Part shown: positions 36,524 through 44,994 of the stretch, piece after piece | How the letters are laid out: each line of letters opens with the position of its first letter | Position numbering within the stretch: position 1 is the first letter of the stretch | Assembly: GCF_024169925.1 (NCBI RefSeq) | Contig: NZ_JALJXF010000001.1 | Span: 3,664,001-3,728,000 of the forward strand | Direction of reading: 5' to 3' | DNA length: 64,000 bases | Origin: Methylorubrum extorquens | GTDB lineage: Bacteria; Pseudomonadota; Alphaproteobacteria; Rhizobiales; Beijerinckiaceae | Program-made: the position numbers and the translations under genes | The notes under the pieces: model-generated | Databases searched by the model: none | What the model was told of the DNA's origin: nothing | Seen by the model: the letters and a program-made list of their open reading frames with translations, nothing else

Positions 36524-38377
36524 TTCCGCCGCGTGTTTCGGGCGCGGGTCGCGCGCCCGGGCACTGTCGTCGAAGCTGTCGGCGAATTGCAGGCTCGCGA
36601 GTTGCGCGTAGAGGGCGCCGCGCGCGAGCAGGCTCTCATGCGTTCCCTCCTCGACGATCTTGCCGCCGTCGAAGACGAGGATGCGGTCGGCCGCGCGGAT
36701 GGTCGCGAGCCGGTGGGCGATTACCAGCGTGGTGCGGCCCTGCATCAGCCGGTCGAGGGCGTTCTGCACCGCGCGCTCGCTCTCGGCATCGAGCGCCGAG
36801 GTCGCCTCGTCGAGGAGCAGGACCGGCGCGTCCTTCAGGATGGCGCGGGCGATGGCGATGCGCTGGCGCTGCCCGCCCGAGAGGGTAGTGCCGCGCTCGC
36901 CGAGCAGCGTTGCGTAGCCCTGCGGCAGGGCGCGGATGAAGCCGTCGGCGTTGGCGAGGCGTGCCGCCTCCTCGACCTCCGCCTCGCGGGCGCCGGGGCG
37001 ACCGTAGCGGATGTTTTCGAGAACCGTGCCGGAGAACACCACCGGATCCTGCGGCACCAGGGAGAGGCGGGCGCGCAGGGCGTCGAGATCGGCCTGCGGC
37101 AACGGCACGCCGTCGATCGTCACGCGCCCCTCGTCCGGGTCGTAGAAGCGCAGCAGCAATTGCAACACCGTGGTCTTGCCGGCCCCCGACGGGCCGACGA
37201 GGGCGATCCGCTCGCCGGGCGCTGCGGTAAAGGAGATGCCGTCCAGCGCCGCGTGTTCGGGCCGGGTCGGGTAGCGGAAGCGCACCGCCTCGAACGCGAC
37301 CGCGCCGCGGGCCGGGCTCGGCAGGGCGGCGGGGTGCTCGGGAGACTTGATCGCCGGCTCGGCGGCAAGGATTTCGCCGAGCCGTTCGGCGGCGCCTGCG
37401 GCCTGGGCGAGTTCGCCGTAGACCTCGGAGAGCTGGCCGAGTGCGCTCGCGCCGAACACGGCGTAGAGCACGAATTGCGAGAGCTGGCCGGCGCTCGTGG
37501 TGCCCGCGAGCACGCCCTTGGCGCCGTACCACATCACGCCGACGACCGAGGCCGAGATCAGGAAGATCGCCACGCCTGTGAGCAGGGCGCGCGCGGTGAT
37601 CGAGACGCGCGCCGCTCGGTAGGCGTTCTCGGACGCCTCGGCGAAGCGCTCGGCGGTGGCGCGGCCCATGCCGAAGGCCTGCATGGTGCGGACGGCCCCG
37701 ACCGCTTCCGCCGCGTAGGCCGAGGCGTCGGCGAGCCGGTCCTGCGCCGCGCGCGAGCGGCGGCGCACGCCGCGTCCCGACAGGATCAGCGGAAACACGA
37801 TGAGCGGAATCGCGGCGAGCACGAGGATCGACAGGCCGGGGCTCGTCCAGACCATCATCGCCACGGCGCCGACGAACAGGAACAGGTTGCGCAGCAGGAT
37901 CGAGATCGAGACCCCGAACACCGCCTTGACCTGCGTGGCGTCCGCCGTGAGCCGCGAGACGATCTCGCCGGATTGCGATTTGTCGAAGAAGGTCGGGTCG
38001 AGGCTCGTCAGCCGCGCGAACACGGCCGAGCGCAGATCCGCGACGACGCGCTCGCCCAGCGTCACCACCGAGTAGTAGCGGCCCGCGCTCGACACCGCGA
38101 GCACCGCGACCACCACCAGCAGCGCCAGGAAGTAGGAGTTGATGAGCGCCTGCCCCTCCGGCGAGAAGCCGTGGTCGATCACGCGACGAATCGCGATCGG
38201 CACGACCAGCGTCGCGCCCGACGCGGCGATCAGCGAGATCAGCGCCGCGAGGATGCGGCCCCGGTAGCGGCTCGCGAAGGGAATCAGCGGTCTGAGCGCC
38301 CCAAGCGGCGCCCGCCCCCGGAGCGCCGCCTGCGGATCGATTTCTGCGCCGGACGACGCATCACGCTTGCGGGCCAT
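36521..38377 (-). CDS. ABC transporter, MsbA-like permease/ATPase fusion
   Basis: A half-transporter exporter of 618 residues with a six-helix transmembrane domain (about 40-330) and a C-terminal nucleotide-binding domain. Walker A G-P-S-G-A-G-K-T-T, Q-loop V-P-Q-D-P-V-V-F-S-G, the signature T-L-S-G-G-Q-R-Q-R, Walker B L-L-L-D-E-A-T-S-A-L-D and the H-loop V-I-A-H-R-L are all intact. The overall type matches the MsbA-related group exporting lipids or lipid-linked glycans. Two ATGs lie in tandem (38380 and 38377); GAGGA abuts the first, so the second is used. Substrate is not known. Confidence 0.93.
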   Translation of the reverse strand: MARKRDASSGAEIDPQAALRGRAPLGALRPLIPFASRYRGRILAALISLIAASGATLVVPIAIRRVIDHGFSPEGQALINSYFLALLVVVAVLAVSSAGRYYSVVTLGERVVADLRSAVFARLTSLDPTFFDKSQSGEIVSRLTADATQVKAVFGVSISILLRNLFLFVGAVAMMVWTSPGLSILVLAAIPLIVFPLILSGRGVRRRSRAAQDRLADASAYAAEAVGAVRTMQAFGMGRATAERFAEASENAYRAARVSITARALLTGVAIFLISASVVGVMWYGAKGVLAGTTSAGQLSQFVLYAVFGASALGQLSEVYGELAQAAGAAERLGEILAAEPAIKSPEHPAALPSPARGAVAFEAVRFRYPTRPEHAALDGISFTAAPGERIALVGPSGAGKTTVLQLLLRFYDPDEGRVTIDGVPLPQADLDALRARLSLVPQDPVVFSGTVLENIRYGRPGAREAEVEEAARLANADGFIRALPQGYATLLGERGTTLSGGQRQRIAIARAILKDAPVLLLDEATSALDAESERAVQNALDRLMQGRTTLVIAHRLATIRAADRILVFDGGKIVEEGTHESLLARGALYAQLASLQFADSFDDSARARDPRPKHAAE

Positions 38378-38673
38378 CATTCCTCGACATCGTTTCGTCC
38401 CGTTCCGTGCCGTTTCTGTCGTGTCGTCTTTGCTTGAAACCATCGCATACGCAGCGACCGCCCCGATTTCCAGTTCGCGCCGGAGCCCTAAGCCCGTCGC
38501 GGCCGATATCCCTGTCATCGTTTCGCGGAAAACCGGCGATGCGCCCGCGCTCTCTTGTTCCTCGTCCGAGGCTGAGGTATAGGCGCGCCTTCATCGGAAT
38601 GCGCGCGATGTTTTGCCCCTGGCTCCTCCCCTGAGTGGCGGGGCCGGTCGGCGTGCTACCTCAGGAATTCGTC

Positions 38674-38928
38674 ATGGCAAAGAACGAGGCCGGCAAGGCC
38701 AAGGGGACTGAGCACCCCGACTACCACTTCATCAAGGTCGTGATGACCGATGGCTCCGACTACAAGACCCGCTCGACCTACGGCAAGGAAGGCGACGTCC
38801 TCAACCTGGACATCGACCCGTCCACGCACCCGGCCTGGACCGGCGGCGAGCAGAAGATGCTCGATCGCGGCGGGCGCGTCTCGCGCTTCAACTCGCGCTT
38901 CGGCGGCCTCGGCTTCGGCAAGAAGTGA
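38674..38928 (+). CDS. rpmE: 50S ribosomal protein bL31
   Basis: An 84-residue bL31 of the zinc-free type: the family core [15 protein letters not shown] and H-P-A-W-T-G-G follow the N-terminal H-P-D-Y-H, and no Cys pair is present, so it does not bind zinc. The start ATG 38674 gives [10 protein letters not shown], a short basic extension usual in Alphaproteobacteria. It ends in G-F-G-K-K and is followed 38 bp later by an intrinsic terminator. Cytoplasmic component of the large subunit. Confidence 0.96.
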   Translation: MAKNEAGKAKGTEHPDYHFIKVVMTDGSDYKTRSTYGKEGDVLNLDIDPSTHPAWTGGEQKMLDRGGRVSRFNSRFGGLGFGKK

Positions 38929-38965
38929 CTCTTTCAGGGTTTGGGCGCGAGCCTGAATCGACCAG

Positions 38966-38995
38966 ACGGCGCCGCTCGCGGCGCCGTTTTCGTTT
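38966..38995 (+). terminator. intrinsic terminator after rpmE
   Basis: A 9-bp perfect stem (38966-38974 with 38979-38987, ACGGCGCCG) with loop CTCG, followed by TTTTCGTTTG. It starts 38 bp beyond the rpmE stop. Confidence 0.92.
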
Positions 38996-39348
38996 GTGCG
39001 GACGATCTGACAACAAAGCCCACACGAGCGGTGTCTGCGGGACGGACAGTAGGACGGACTACATTCGCACCACCGGGCGGCGAAGCGCAGCCTTCGGATT
39101 GCGTCTCCGTCGTGAGCAAAACGGCAATACGGTTCGGCCGAGACGATCCGCCTAGAGCATCATCCCGAAAAGTGGCTGCCGGCTTTCGGAAAAAATGATG
39201 CAAAGACAATAGGCTAGAGCATCGTCCTGGATCCGATATCCAGGACGATGCGGGCCGGGGCATCAGCCCGCGCCCCCTACGCCGAGCATGCCGCGCGCTC
39301 CGGATCCACCCCGGAATCCGGGTCGGATCGGGGCAAGGACGGTCGGAA
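38996..39348. other. intergenic region holding element copy C (353 bp)
   Basis: Between the rpmE terminator and the end of rcdA no coding frame is supported. The main content is the full dispersed repeat at 39152-39251; the rest is unremarkable GC-rich DNA. Confidence 0.5.
39152..39251. repeat. full ~100-bp dispersed two-palindrome element (copy C)
   Basis: Two adjacent palindromes: GCATCATCCCGAAAAGTGGC and CTTTCGGAAAAAATGATGC (39158-39201), then GCATCGTCCTGG and CCAGGACGATGC around a GATCCGATAT core (39218-39251). The whole is nearly the reverse complement of copy D at 43132-43235, including the AT-rich spacer between the two halves. No reading frame is present. Confidence 0.8.
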
Positions 39349-39882
39349 TCACTCTCCGCCGAACGCGGCGCGCAGACGGCCGAACTGGGCCGTCACCGGG
39401 CTTTCCCGCGGCACCGGAGCGGGACGATCCTCGCTGATGAGCGCATCGAGGTGGAGGATGCGCGTGTGCAGCCGGCGCGAGCGGCGCACGAGATCCTGAA
39501 GCCGCAGCGGCAGGGCGGTGAAGGCATCGCCGGAGTCGGGCAGGGCGCGCTCCGGTTCGGCGAGCTTGACGCGGGTCTTTTCCTCCTGCGCCTGAACCAA
39601 CGAGATCTCACCCTCGGACACTGCGCGCTGCACCAGCAACCACGAGGCGATCTGCATCAGCCGGGTCGTGAGGCGCATGCTCTCGCTGGCATAGGCGAGC
39701 GTGGCATCGCGGGAGATCAGACGCGATTCGGAGCGCCCCTCCCCATCGAGATAGGCCGCCGTCTCCTCGACCAGCAGCATGCCCTCGCGGAACAGGGTCT
39801 TGAAGCCTTCCGAGGTCACGTAGGACTCGCCGAAGCTCACCCACTCGCGATCGTCCCGGAACGTGACGTCGAACTCGGTCAT
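39349..39882 (-). CDS. rcdA: RcdA-like protein (DUF1465)
   Basis: A 177-residue helical protein of the DUF1465 family, to which Caulobacter RcdA belongs. RcdA acts with CpdR and PopA as an adaptor that brings CtrA to ClpXP at the G1-S transition. The diagnostic run is visible: F-K-T-L-F-R-E-G-M-L-L-V-E-E-T-A-A-Y-L (about residues 26-44), Y-A-S-E-S-M-R-L-T-T-R-L-M-Q-I-A-S-W-L-L (about 66-86). ATG 39882 (M-T-E-F-D-V-T-F) has GAGG a few nt upstream; the extra upstream frame is not conserved. CtrA degradation role is inferred from family, not shown here. Confidence 0.9.
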   Translation of the reverse strand: MTEFDVTFRDDREWVSFGESYVTSEGFKTLFREGMLLVEETAAYLDGEGRSESRLISRDATLAYASESMRLTTRLMQIASWLLVQRAVSEGEISLVQAQEEKTRVKLAEPERALPDSGDAFTALPLRLQDLVRRSRRLHTRILHLDALISEDRPAPVPRESPVTAQFGRLRAAFGGE

Positions 39883-40061
39883 CCTGCCTCCTGTACCGCC
39901 AGCGAACCATCTGCCCCGGATCGGGACGATGCCGGTGCGAATGCGGCCAGTGGGGCAAGTGTAGCGCCGAACGCGAGCCGAAAGGAGGTTCACGTCTTTT
40001 TAACGTTAACGGTGCCGGCCGGCACGAGACCCGGCGCCAGGCACACGGCGTGCGGCGAAAG

Positions 40062-40095
40062 GCAAAAAAGAAGCCGCCCCAGGAGGAGCGGCTTT
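40062..40095 (-). terminator. intrinsic terminator, minus strand
   Basis: On the minus strand AAGCCGC (40088-40094) pairs with GCGGCTT (40071-40077) and is followed by CTTTTTT. It lies 26 nt beyond the stop codon of the small gene 40121-40360 and has no T-run on the plus strand, so it should end a minus-strand transcript. Confidence 0.85.
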
Positions 40096-40120
40096 CGTGA
40101 GTCTTACAGGGAGGCATCAA

Positions 40121-40360
40121 TCAGACTGGAAAGAGATCCCAATCAGGATCCAGACAATCTGGATGTGTCTCTTCGTAGAACGGAAAGGTTAACGCTCCGT
40201 TAAGGGCCGGCCCGTGGCCGCAGGTTTCGGCGGCACAGGCTTCGCAAAGACCCAAATCGGGACTCGGGCGACCGCACCATTGCGGTCCGATAGCCACCGC
40301 CGCCGGCCGAATCGGCCCCGAAATCGCCCAAGGCGTCGCAGCGGCGGGCGGTGCCGTCAT
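40121..40360 (-). CDS. small Cys-containing hypothetical protein (79 aa)
   Basis: A short frame with G-P-Q-W-C-G-R-P near residue 27 and [12 protein letters not shown] near 38-49: four cysteines plus His resemble a small zinc-binding knuckle. The C-terminus [21 protein letters not shown] is acidic and aromatic. Codon use at the 3' end is less GC-biased than neighbours. The supporting evidence is an intrinsic terminator 26 nt downstream. ATG 40360 is the assumed start; no clear ribosome-binding site is seen. I do not recognise the family, and coding status is uncertain. Confidence 0.5.
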   Translation of the reverse strand: MTAPPAAATPWAISGPIRPAAVAIGPQWCGRPSPDLGLCEACAAETCGHGPALNGALTFPFYEETHPDCLDPDWDLFPV

Positions 40361-40537
40361 GGGCCGGCGCCGACATTGACTTGCGGCGCCCCCTCCGCCA
40401 TAAGCCGCGCCACTGCGAAGCGGCGCCCCGTTCCGGGCGCCCTTCGCGTTTGCAGATCCCATTTCGAGGTTCACGCACGGTCCGCGCGCTCATCGGCAGC
40501 GCCACCGGGTCGATACCTCGGCCGCCGGAGACCGACC

Positions 40538-40672
40538 ATGAAGAGAACCTATCAGCCCAGCAAGCTCGTTCGGAAGCGCCGCCACGGCTTCCGCGCCCGC
40601 ATGGCCACCGCCGGCGGCCGCAAGGTCATCGCGGCCCGCCGCGCGCACGGCCGCAAGCGCCTCTCGGCCTGA
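40538..40672 (+). CDS. rpmH: 50S ribosomal protein bL34
   Basis: A 44-residue, highly basic ribosomal protein: [21 protein letters not shown] and then [17 protein letters not shown] match bL34 across its length. The ATG at 40538 has G-G-A-G (CCGGAG) upstream. It precedes rnpA, as in nearly all bacteria. Confidence 0.97.
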   Translation: MKRTYQPSKLVRKRRHGFRARMATAGGRKVIAARRAHGRKRLSA

Positions 40673-40746
40673 TACGTCCCGCGGCGCCGCCTTCGCGCGA
40701 CGCCGCCTCTTGCAACACGAGCCCGCGAATCGGGATCGGAGCGCCC

Positions 40747-41244
40747 GTGCCGACGATCGGACGTCTCCGGCGGCGCCCGGATTTCCTGGCAGCCGCCCAG
40801 GGCCGGCGCTTTCATACGGACCGCATGAGCGCCCAAGGGCGCCTGCGCGATCCGGGCGAGATGCGCGACGGCGCGACTGCCGAGGGCCTCTTCCTCGGCT
40901 TCACCATCACCAAGCGCGTAGGGCATGCGACCGAACGCAACCGGATACGGCGACGCCTGCGTAGCGCCGTTGCCGCCGTGGCGGCGGATGCGCCTGCGAT
41001 CGGAGCGGATGTCGTGGTGATCGCCCGACGCCCCTCCCTCGACGCCTCGTTCGACAGCCTCGTCGCGGATCTGCGCCGCGCGCTCCATTCCGTGACGCGC
41101 CCGGCCACGCCGCGCTCCGGCGACACCGCCCGGCCGACCACGCCGCGACGCGGCGGCTCCCGCTCCGGGCGCGGTGCGGCGGCTGGCGGCACTCCGACCT
41201 TTCCCCCCACATCGAAAGCGCCTGACGGATCGACCGATGGGTAA
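40747..41244 (+). CDS. rnpA: ribonuclease P protein component
   Basis: Protein subunit of RNase P, which trims tRNA 5' ends. The family core is here: [14 protein letters not shown] at the N-terminus, [22 protein letters not shown] (about residues 50-71) and [11 protein letters not shown] (near 88). At 165 residues it is longer than the usual ~120 because of a Pro/Arg/Gly-rich tail of about 45 residues. GTG 40747 has GGAG five nt upstream. It overlaps the yidC start by 8 bp; no yidD gene lies between. Confidence 0.93.
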   Translation: MPTIGRLRRRPDFLAAAQGRRFHTDRMSAQGRLRDPGEMRDGATAEGLFLGFTITKRVGHATERNRIRRRLRSAVAAVAADAPAIGADVVVIARRPSLDASFDSLVADLRRALHSVTRPATPRSGDTARPTTPRRGGSRSGRGAAAGGTPTFPPTSKAPDGSTDG

Positions 41245-43087
41245 CGACAAGACGAACATGTTCGTCGCCATCGCCTTGTCGCTGGTGGTCCTGCTTGGCT
41301 GGCATTACTTCGTCACCGGGCCGGCCAGCGAGCGGCAGCGACAGGCGGCGCAGAGCCAGACCGCACAGACGGGCGCACCGCAGACGGCCGACGGCATCCC
41401 GTCGCCGAGTCCGCGCGAGGGCAGCCCCAACGCGCCCGCTCCCGGCACCCTGCCGGGCGCCGCTGCGCAAGGCCCCATCTCCCGCGAGGATGCGCTGGCC
41501 CGCTCCGCGCGCGTCCGCATCGACACGCCGGCCCTCTACGGCTCGATCGGCCTCAAGGGCGCGCGCATCGACGACGTGAGCTTGAAGAACTACCACGAGA
41601 CCGTCAGCGACGAGAGCCCGCGCATCGTGCTGCTCTCGCCCACCGGCTCCGCCAACCCGTACTACGCCGAGTTCGGCTGGGTCGGCGCCAATGCGGGCCC
41701 GCTGCCCAACGCCGACACCCTCTGGAAGGCGGATGGCGACCTGCTGGCGCCCGGCCGGCCGCTGACGCTGACCTGGGACAACGGCCAGGGCCTCGTCTTC
41801 AAGCGCCTCGTCGCCGTGGACGACAAGTTCATGTTCACGGTGCGCGACGAGGTGGAGAACACCTCGGCCAACCCCGTCACGCTCTATCCCTACAGCCTCG
41901 TCTCGCGCTGGGGTAAGCCGCAGACCCAGGGCTACTACGTCCTGCACGAGGGCCTGATCGGCGTGCTCGGCAATGACGGCCTGCACGAATACACCTACGA
42001 CAAGGTCGGCAAGGAAGCGGCCTATGGCGGTCCCGCCACGCTCGGCAAGGCGTGGACGAACGTGACCGGCGGCTGGGTCGGCATCACCGACAAGTACTGG
42101 GCCGCCGCCGCGATCCCGGAGCAGGGCAAGCCCTTCACCGGCGCCTTCACCGAGCGCACCGACGGCGCGACCAAGATCTACCAGACCTCCGTGCGGGGTG
42201 ACGCCGTGACCGTGGCGCCGAACGCGTCGTCGGCCACGACCCAGCGCCTGTTCGCGGGTGCCAAAGAGGTCAACCAGATCAACGCCTACGAGCGCGAGCT
42301 CGGCATCAAGCAGTTCGACCTGATGATCGACTGGGGCTGGTTCTGGTTCCTGACCAAGCCGATGTTCCGGGCGCTCGACTTCTTCTTCCACCTCCTGGGC
42401 AACTTCGGCGTCTCGATCCTGCTCGTGACGCTGATCCTGAAGCTGTTCTTCCTGCCGATCGCCAACCGCTCCTACGTCTCCATGGCCAAGATGAAGGCCG
42501 TGCAGCCGGAGATGACCTCCATCCGGGAGCGCTACAAGGACGACCGGACGAAGCAGCAACAGGCGATGATGGAGCTGTACAAGAAGGAGAAGATCAATCC
42601 GGTCGCCGGCTGCTGGCCGGTGCTGATCCAGATCCCGGTCTTCTTCGCGCTCTACAAGGTTCTGTTCATCACCATCGAGATGCGGCACGCGCCGTTCTTC
42701 GGTTGGATTCAGGACCTCGCCGCGCCCGATCCGACGAGCATCGTCAACCTGTTCGGCCTGCTTCCGTTCACACCGCCCGAGTACATCCCGATCCATCTGG
42801 GCGTGTGGCCGATCATCATGGGCATCACGATGTTCATCCAGATGAAGATGAACCCCGCGCCGCCGGACCCGGTCCAGGCGCAGGTCTTCGCCTTCATGCC
42901 GATCGTGTTCACCTTCATGCTCGGCTCGTTCCCCGCCGGCCTCGTGATCTACTGGGCCTGGAACAACACCCTCTCGGTGATCCAGCAATACGTCATCATG
43001 CGCCGTAACGGCGTGAAGGTGGAGTTGTGGGACAACCTCAAGGGCATGTTCAAACGCGGCAACAAGAGCGCCGCGGCCAAGGGCTGA
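41237..43087 (+). CDS. yidC: membrane protein insertase YidC
   Basis: Inserts and folds inner-membrane proteins, with or without SecYEG. The 616-residue product has the Gram-negative layout: N-terminal anchor helix ([15 protein letters not shown], about 8-22), a large periplasmic beta-domain (about 60-360), and five C-terminal helices beginning near F-W-F-L-T-K-P-M-F and including [23 protein letters not shown] (conserved core). ATG 41237 overlaps the rnpA stop, coupling translation. Usual neighbour of rnpA and engB. Confidence 0.97.
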   Translation: MGNDKTNMFVAIALSLVVLLGWHYFVTGPASERQRQAAQSQTAQTGAPQTADGIPSPSPREGSPNAPAPGTLPGAAAQGPISREDALARSARVRIDTPALYGSIGLKGARIDDVSLKNYHETVSDESPRIVLLSPTGSANPYYAEFGWVGANAGPLPNADTLWKADGDLLAPGRPLTLTWDNGQGLVFKRLVAVDDKFMFTVRDEVENTSANPVTLYPYSLVSRWGKPQTQGYYVLHEGLIGVLGNDGLHEYTYDKVGKEAAYGGPATLGKAWTNVTGGWVGITDKYWAAAAIPEQGKPFTGAFTERTDGATKIYQTSVRGDAVTVAPNASSATTQRLFAGAKEVNQINAYERELGIKQFDLMIDWGWFWFLTKPMFRALDFFFHLLGNFGVSILLVTLILKLFFLPIANRSYVSMAKMKAVQPEMTSIRERYKDDRTKQQQAMMELYKKEKINPVAGCWPVLIQIPVFFALYKVLFITIEMRHAPFFGWIQDLAAPDPTSIVNLFGLLPFTPPEYIPIHLGVWPIIMGITMFIQMKMNPAPPDPVQAQVFAFMPIVFTFMLGSFPAGLVIYWAWNNTLSVIQQYVIMRRNGVKVELWDNLKGMFKRGNKSAAAKG

Positions 43088-43131
43088 GTCTAAGAGCTGA
43101 CGCTCGCCCGTCGAGCGCCGACCTCCTCCCC

Positions 43132-43235
43132 GAGAGCGTCGTCCTGGATATCGGATCCGGGACGACGCTCTCGGCACTTGTTTTTGCATCATTGTTTTCC
43201 GGGGGCGGCCACCGCCTTTCGGGACGATGCTTTAG
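43132..43235. repeat. full ~100-bp dispersed two-palindrome element (copy D)
   Basis: GCGTCGTCCTGGATATCGGA and the following TCCGGGACGACGCTC form the first palindrome; GCATCATTGTTTTCCGGG and CCGCCTTTCGGGACGATGC the second, joined by CGGCACTTGTTTTT. Copy C is nearly its reverse complement. It sits between yidC and engB, inside a gap of 250 bp. Confidence 0.8.
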
Positions 43236-43295
43236 CGGGGACGAGGCCGATGGCGGTGCGGACCGCATCGCCGAGCATTGGCCGGCATCCCCCCA

Positions 43296-43325
43296 CCCCT
43301 CCCCTTGCCTGCAAGGGGGGAAGAA
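43296..43325. repeat. REP-like palindrome upstream of engB
   Basis: CCCCTCCCCTTGCCTGCAAGGGGGG-type hairpin: CCCCTTGC pairs with GCAAGGGG. The C/G-run style matches the arms of the larger repeat at 35299-35434. It ends just before the engB start, so it may lie in its leader. Confidence 0.55.
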
Positions 43326-43337
43326 GCGCGCAGCCCC

Positions 43338-43997
43338 ATGACCGACGACCCCACAGACGCCCCCTCCCCCGAACTGCTCGAAGCCGGCCGCCTGCTGTTT
43401 GCCGGAGCTGCGGACTTCACCACCGCTGCCCCGGCCCTCGGGGCGTTGCCGCCGATGGAGGGTGTCGAGATTGCCTTTGCCGGCCGTTCCAACGTCGGCA
43501 AGTCGAGCCTCGTCAACGCCCTGACCGGGCGCAACACGCTCGCGCGGACCTCGCACACGCCGGGGCGCACCCAGCAGCTCAACTTCTTCCGGATCGGCGA
43601 GCGCCTGACCCTCGTCGACATGCCGGGCTACGGCTACGCGGCGGTGGAGAAGGCCAAGGTCGAGGCCTGGACCAAGCTGATCCACGCCTACCTCAAGGGC
43701 CGGTCGAACCTCGCCCGCGTCTACCTGCTGATCGATTCCCGGCACGGCCTCAAGGAGATCGACACCGATCTGCTCGACGGGCTCGATAAGGCGGCGGTCT
43801 CCTATCAGATCGTGCTGACCAAGGGCGACGCGCTGAAAAAGGCCGAGATCGAACGGCGGATTGCCGGCATCCATACCGCTTTGGCCAAGCGCCCGGCGGC
43901 CTATCCCGAAGTGCTGCTGACTTCGAGCCGCGACGACCGCGGCGTGGCCGAACTGCGCGCCAGCATCGCCCGGCTGCTGCAGGAGCGCGGCGCGTGA
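43338..43997 (+). CDS. engB: ribosome biogenesis GTPase EngB (YihA/YsxC)
   Basis: Essential GTPase for assembly of the 50S subunit. G motifs in the 219-residue product: G1 G-R-S-N-V-G-K-S-S (about residue 49), G2 S-H-T-P-G-R-T-Q, G3 D-M-P-G-Y-G-Y, G4 L-T-K-G-D and G5 L-T-S-S-R. The start ATG 43338 (M-T-D-D-P-T-D-A) follows a repeat-rich leader; the frame is open further upstream but that part is the repeat. It lies downstream of yidC as in most Alphaproteobacteria, separated by 250 bp holding element copy D. Confidence 0.96.
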   Translation: MTDDPTDAPSPELLEAGRLLFAGAADFTTAAPALGALPPMEGVEIAFAGRSNVGKSSLVNALTGRNTLARTSHTPGRTQQLNFFRIGERLTLVDMPGYGYAAVEKAKVEAWTKLIHAYLKGRSNLARVYLLIDSRHGLKEIDTDLLDGLDKAAVSYQIVLTKGDALKKAEIERRIAGIHTALAKRPAAYPEVLLTSSRDDRGVAELRASIARLLQERGA

Positions 43998-44365
43998 CCG
44001 GCCTCGACCGCGTCCTCGCTGCCCTGGCCGCACTCGCCGGCGGGCTCGGCGTCGCGGCGAGTGCCGCGGCCGCCCATACCAGCGGCGGCGAGACGCTGAA
44101 GACGGCCGCGCAGTTCCTGCTGTTCCACGCCCCCGCCGTTCTGGCGCTCACGGGCCTTACCGCGACCGGCTTCGTTCGCGGCGGCCTTGCACGGCTTGCG
44201 GCGGCGGCCCTGATCGTCGGCCTCGCGCTGTTCTCGGGCGATCTCGCCCTGCGGGCGCTGACGGGCACGCCCCTGTTTCCAATAGCGGCGCCGAGCGGTG
44301 GCGTCGTGCTGATGGCCGGCTGGTTGCTCGCGGCGCTTGCAGTGCTGGTGCCGGCGCGGCGTTGA
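43994..44365 (+). CDS. DUF423 family membrane protein
   Basis: A 123-residue protein with four hydrophobic segments: [29 protein letters not shown] (containing the conserved F-H), [15 protein letters not shown] and [13 protein letters not shown]. The F-H and F-S-G-D-L segments and P-x-G-G are DUF423 (YgdD) hallmarks. GTG 43994 overlaps the engB stop. Function not known. Confidence 0.88.
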   Translation: MTGLDRVLAALAALAGGLGVAASAAAAHTSGGETLKTAAQFLLFHAPAVLALTGLTATGFVRGGLARLAAAALIVGLALFSGDLALRALTGTPLFPIAAPSGGVVLMAGWLLAALAVLVPARR

Positions 44366-44400
44366 ACCTCGGCGCTCAGGCTGAGCCCGCAGGAGGACGC

Positions 44401-44988
44401 TTGCTCAGATCCTGGCTTCTGCTCGCCGTTTGCCTGGGGGCGTCTCCCGCTCACGCCGCGGAGATCGAGGAGAACGAGCCGCTGGTGATGCGGCTAATCT
44501 TCGAGGATTGCCTCGGCTACATCCGCCACGGCCGCACCCCGTTCGAGGGTCTCGCGACGCGGCCCGCCTCGCGGGAGGCGATCGATCAGCTTCCCTCCCG
44601 CGTTCCGAACAGGGAACAGGCAATCGAGCTGCTGTCGCCGCGCTACGTCGCCTCGTGGGGGCGGGATGCCGACGGCGGACACTGCCTCATCTTCACCGTC
44701 TGGTCGGCCGTGCGCGACGGCCTGCCCATGCGGCTCGGCGTGCGGGCGAAGGATTTCCTCGGGCGCGTCACCGAGCGGGCGCGCGCCGCGGGCCTCGACG
44801 AAGCCTTCCCGGCCGACACCTTCTCACCGCTCGCCACGAGCCTCTGGTCGGAGAAGAGCACTGGCCATGACGCGGCCCCCCTGCGCCCCGTGAGCTTCAC
44901 GATTCTCCCCACCGGCGGCGACGAGGCCAGCGGCCTGATGGATGCCGGCCTGATCGTGGTGGGCGGCCCGCCGCAGGGCCGGCCGTAG
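44401..44988 (+). CDS. hypothetical exported protein (195 aa)
   Basis: The likely start is TTG 44401 (L-L-R-S-W-L-L-L-A-V-C-L-G-A-S), which has GGAGG four to six nt upstream and gives a clean signal peptide ending A-H-A-A; TTG 44362 is possible. The mature part contains a single-Cys pair F-E-D-C-L-G-Y-I-R-H-G (about residue 36) and G-G-H-C-L-I-F-T-V-W-S. The spacing E-D-C-L-x-Y and later C resembles small periplasmic proteins common in Methylobacterium, but I know of no named family. It ends 6 bp from the convergent AtoE gene. Confidence 0.7.
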   Translation: MLRSWLLLAVCLGASPAHAAEIEENEPLVMRLIFEDCLGYIRHGRTPFEGLATRPASREAIDQLPSRVPNREQAIELLSPRYVASWGRDADGGHCLIFTVWSAVRDGLPMRLGVRAKDFLGRVTERARAAGLDEAFPADTFSPLATSLWSEKSTGHDAAPLRPVSFTILPTGGDEASGLMDAGLIVVGGPPQGRP

Positions 44989-44994
44989 AGCACC

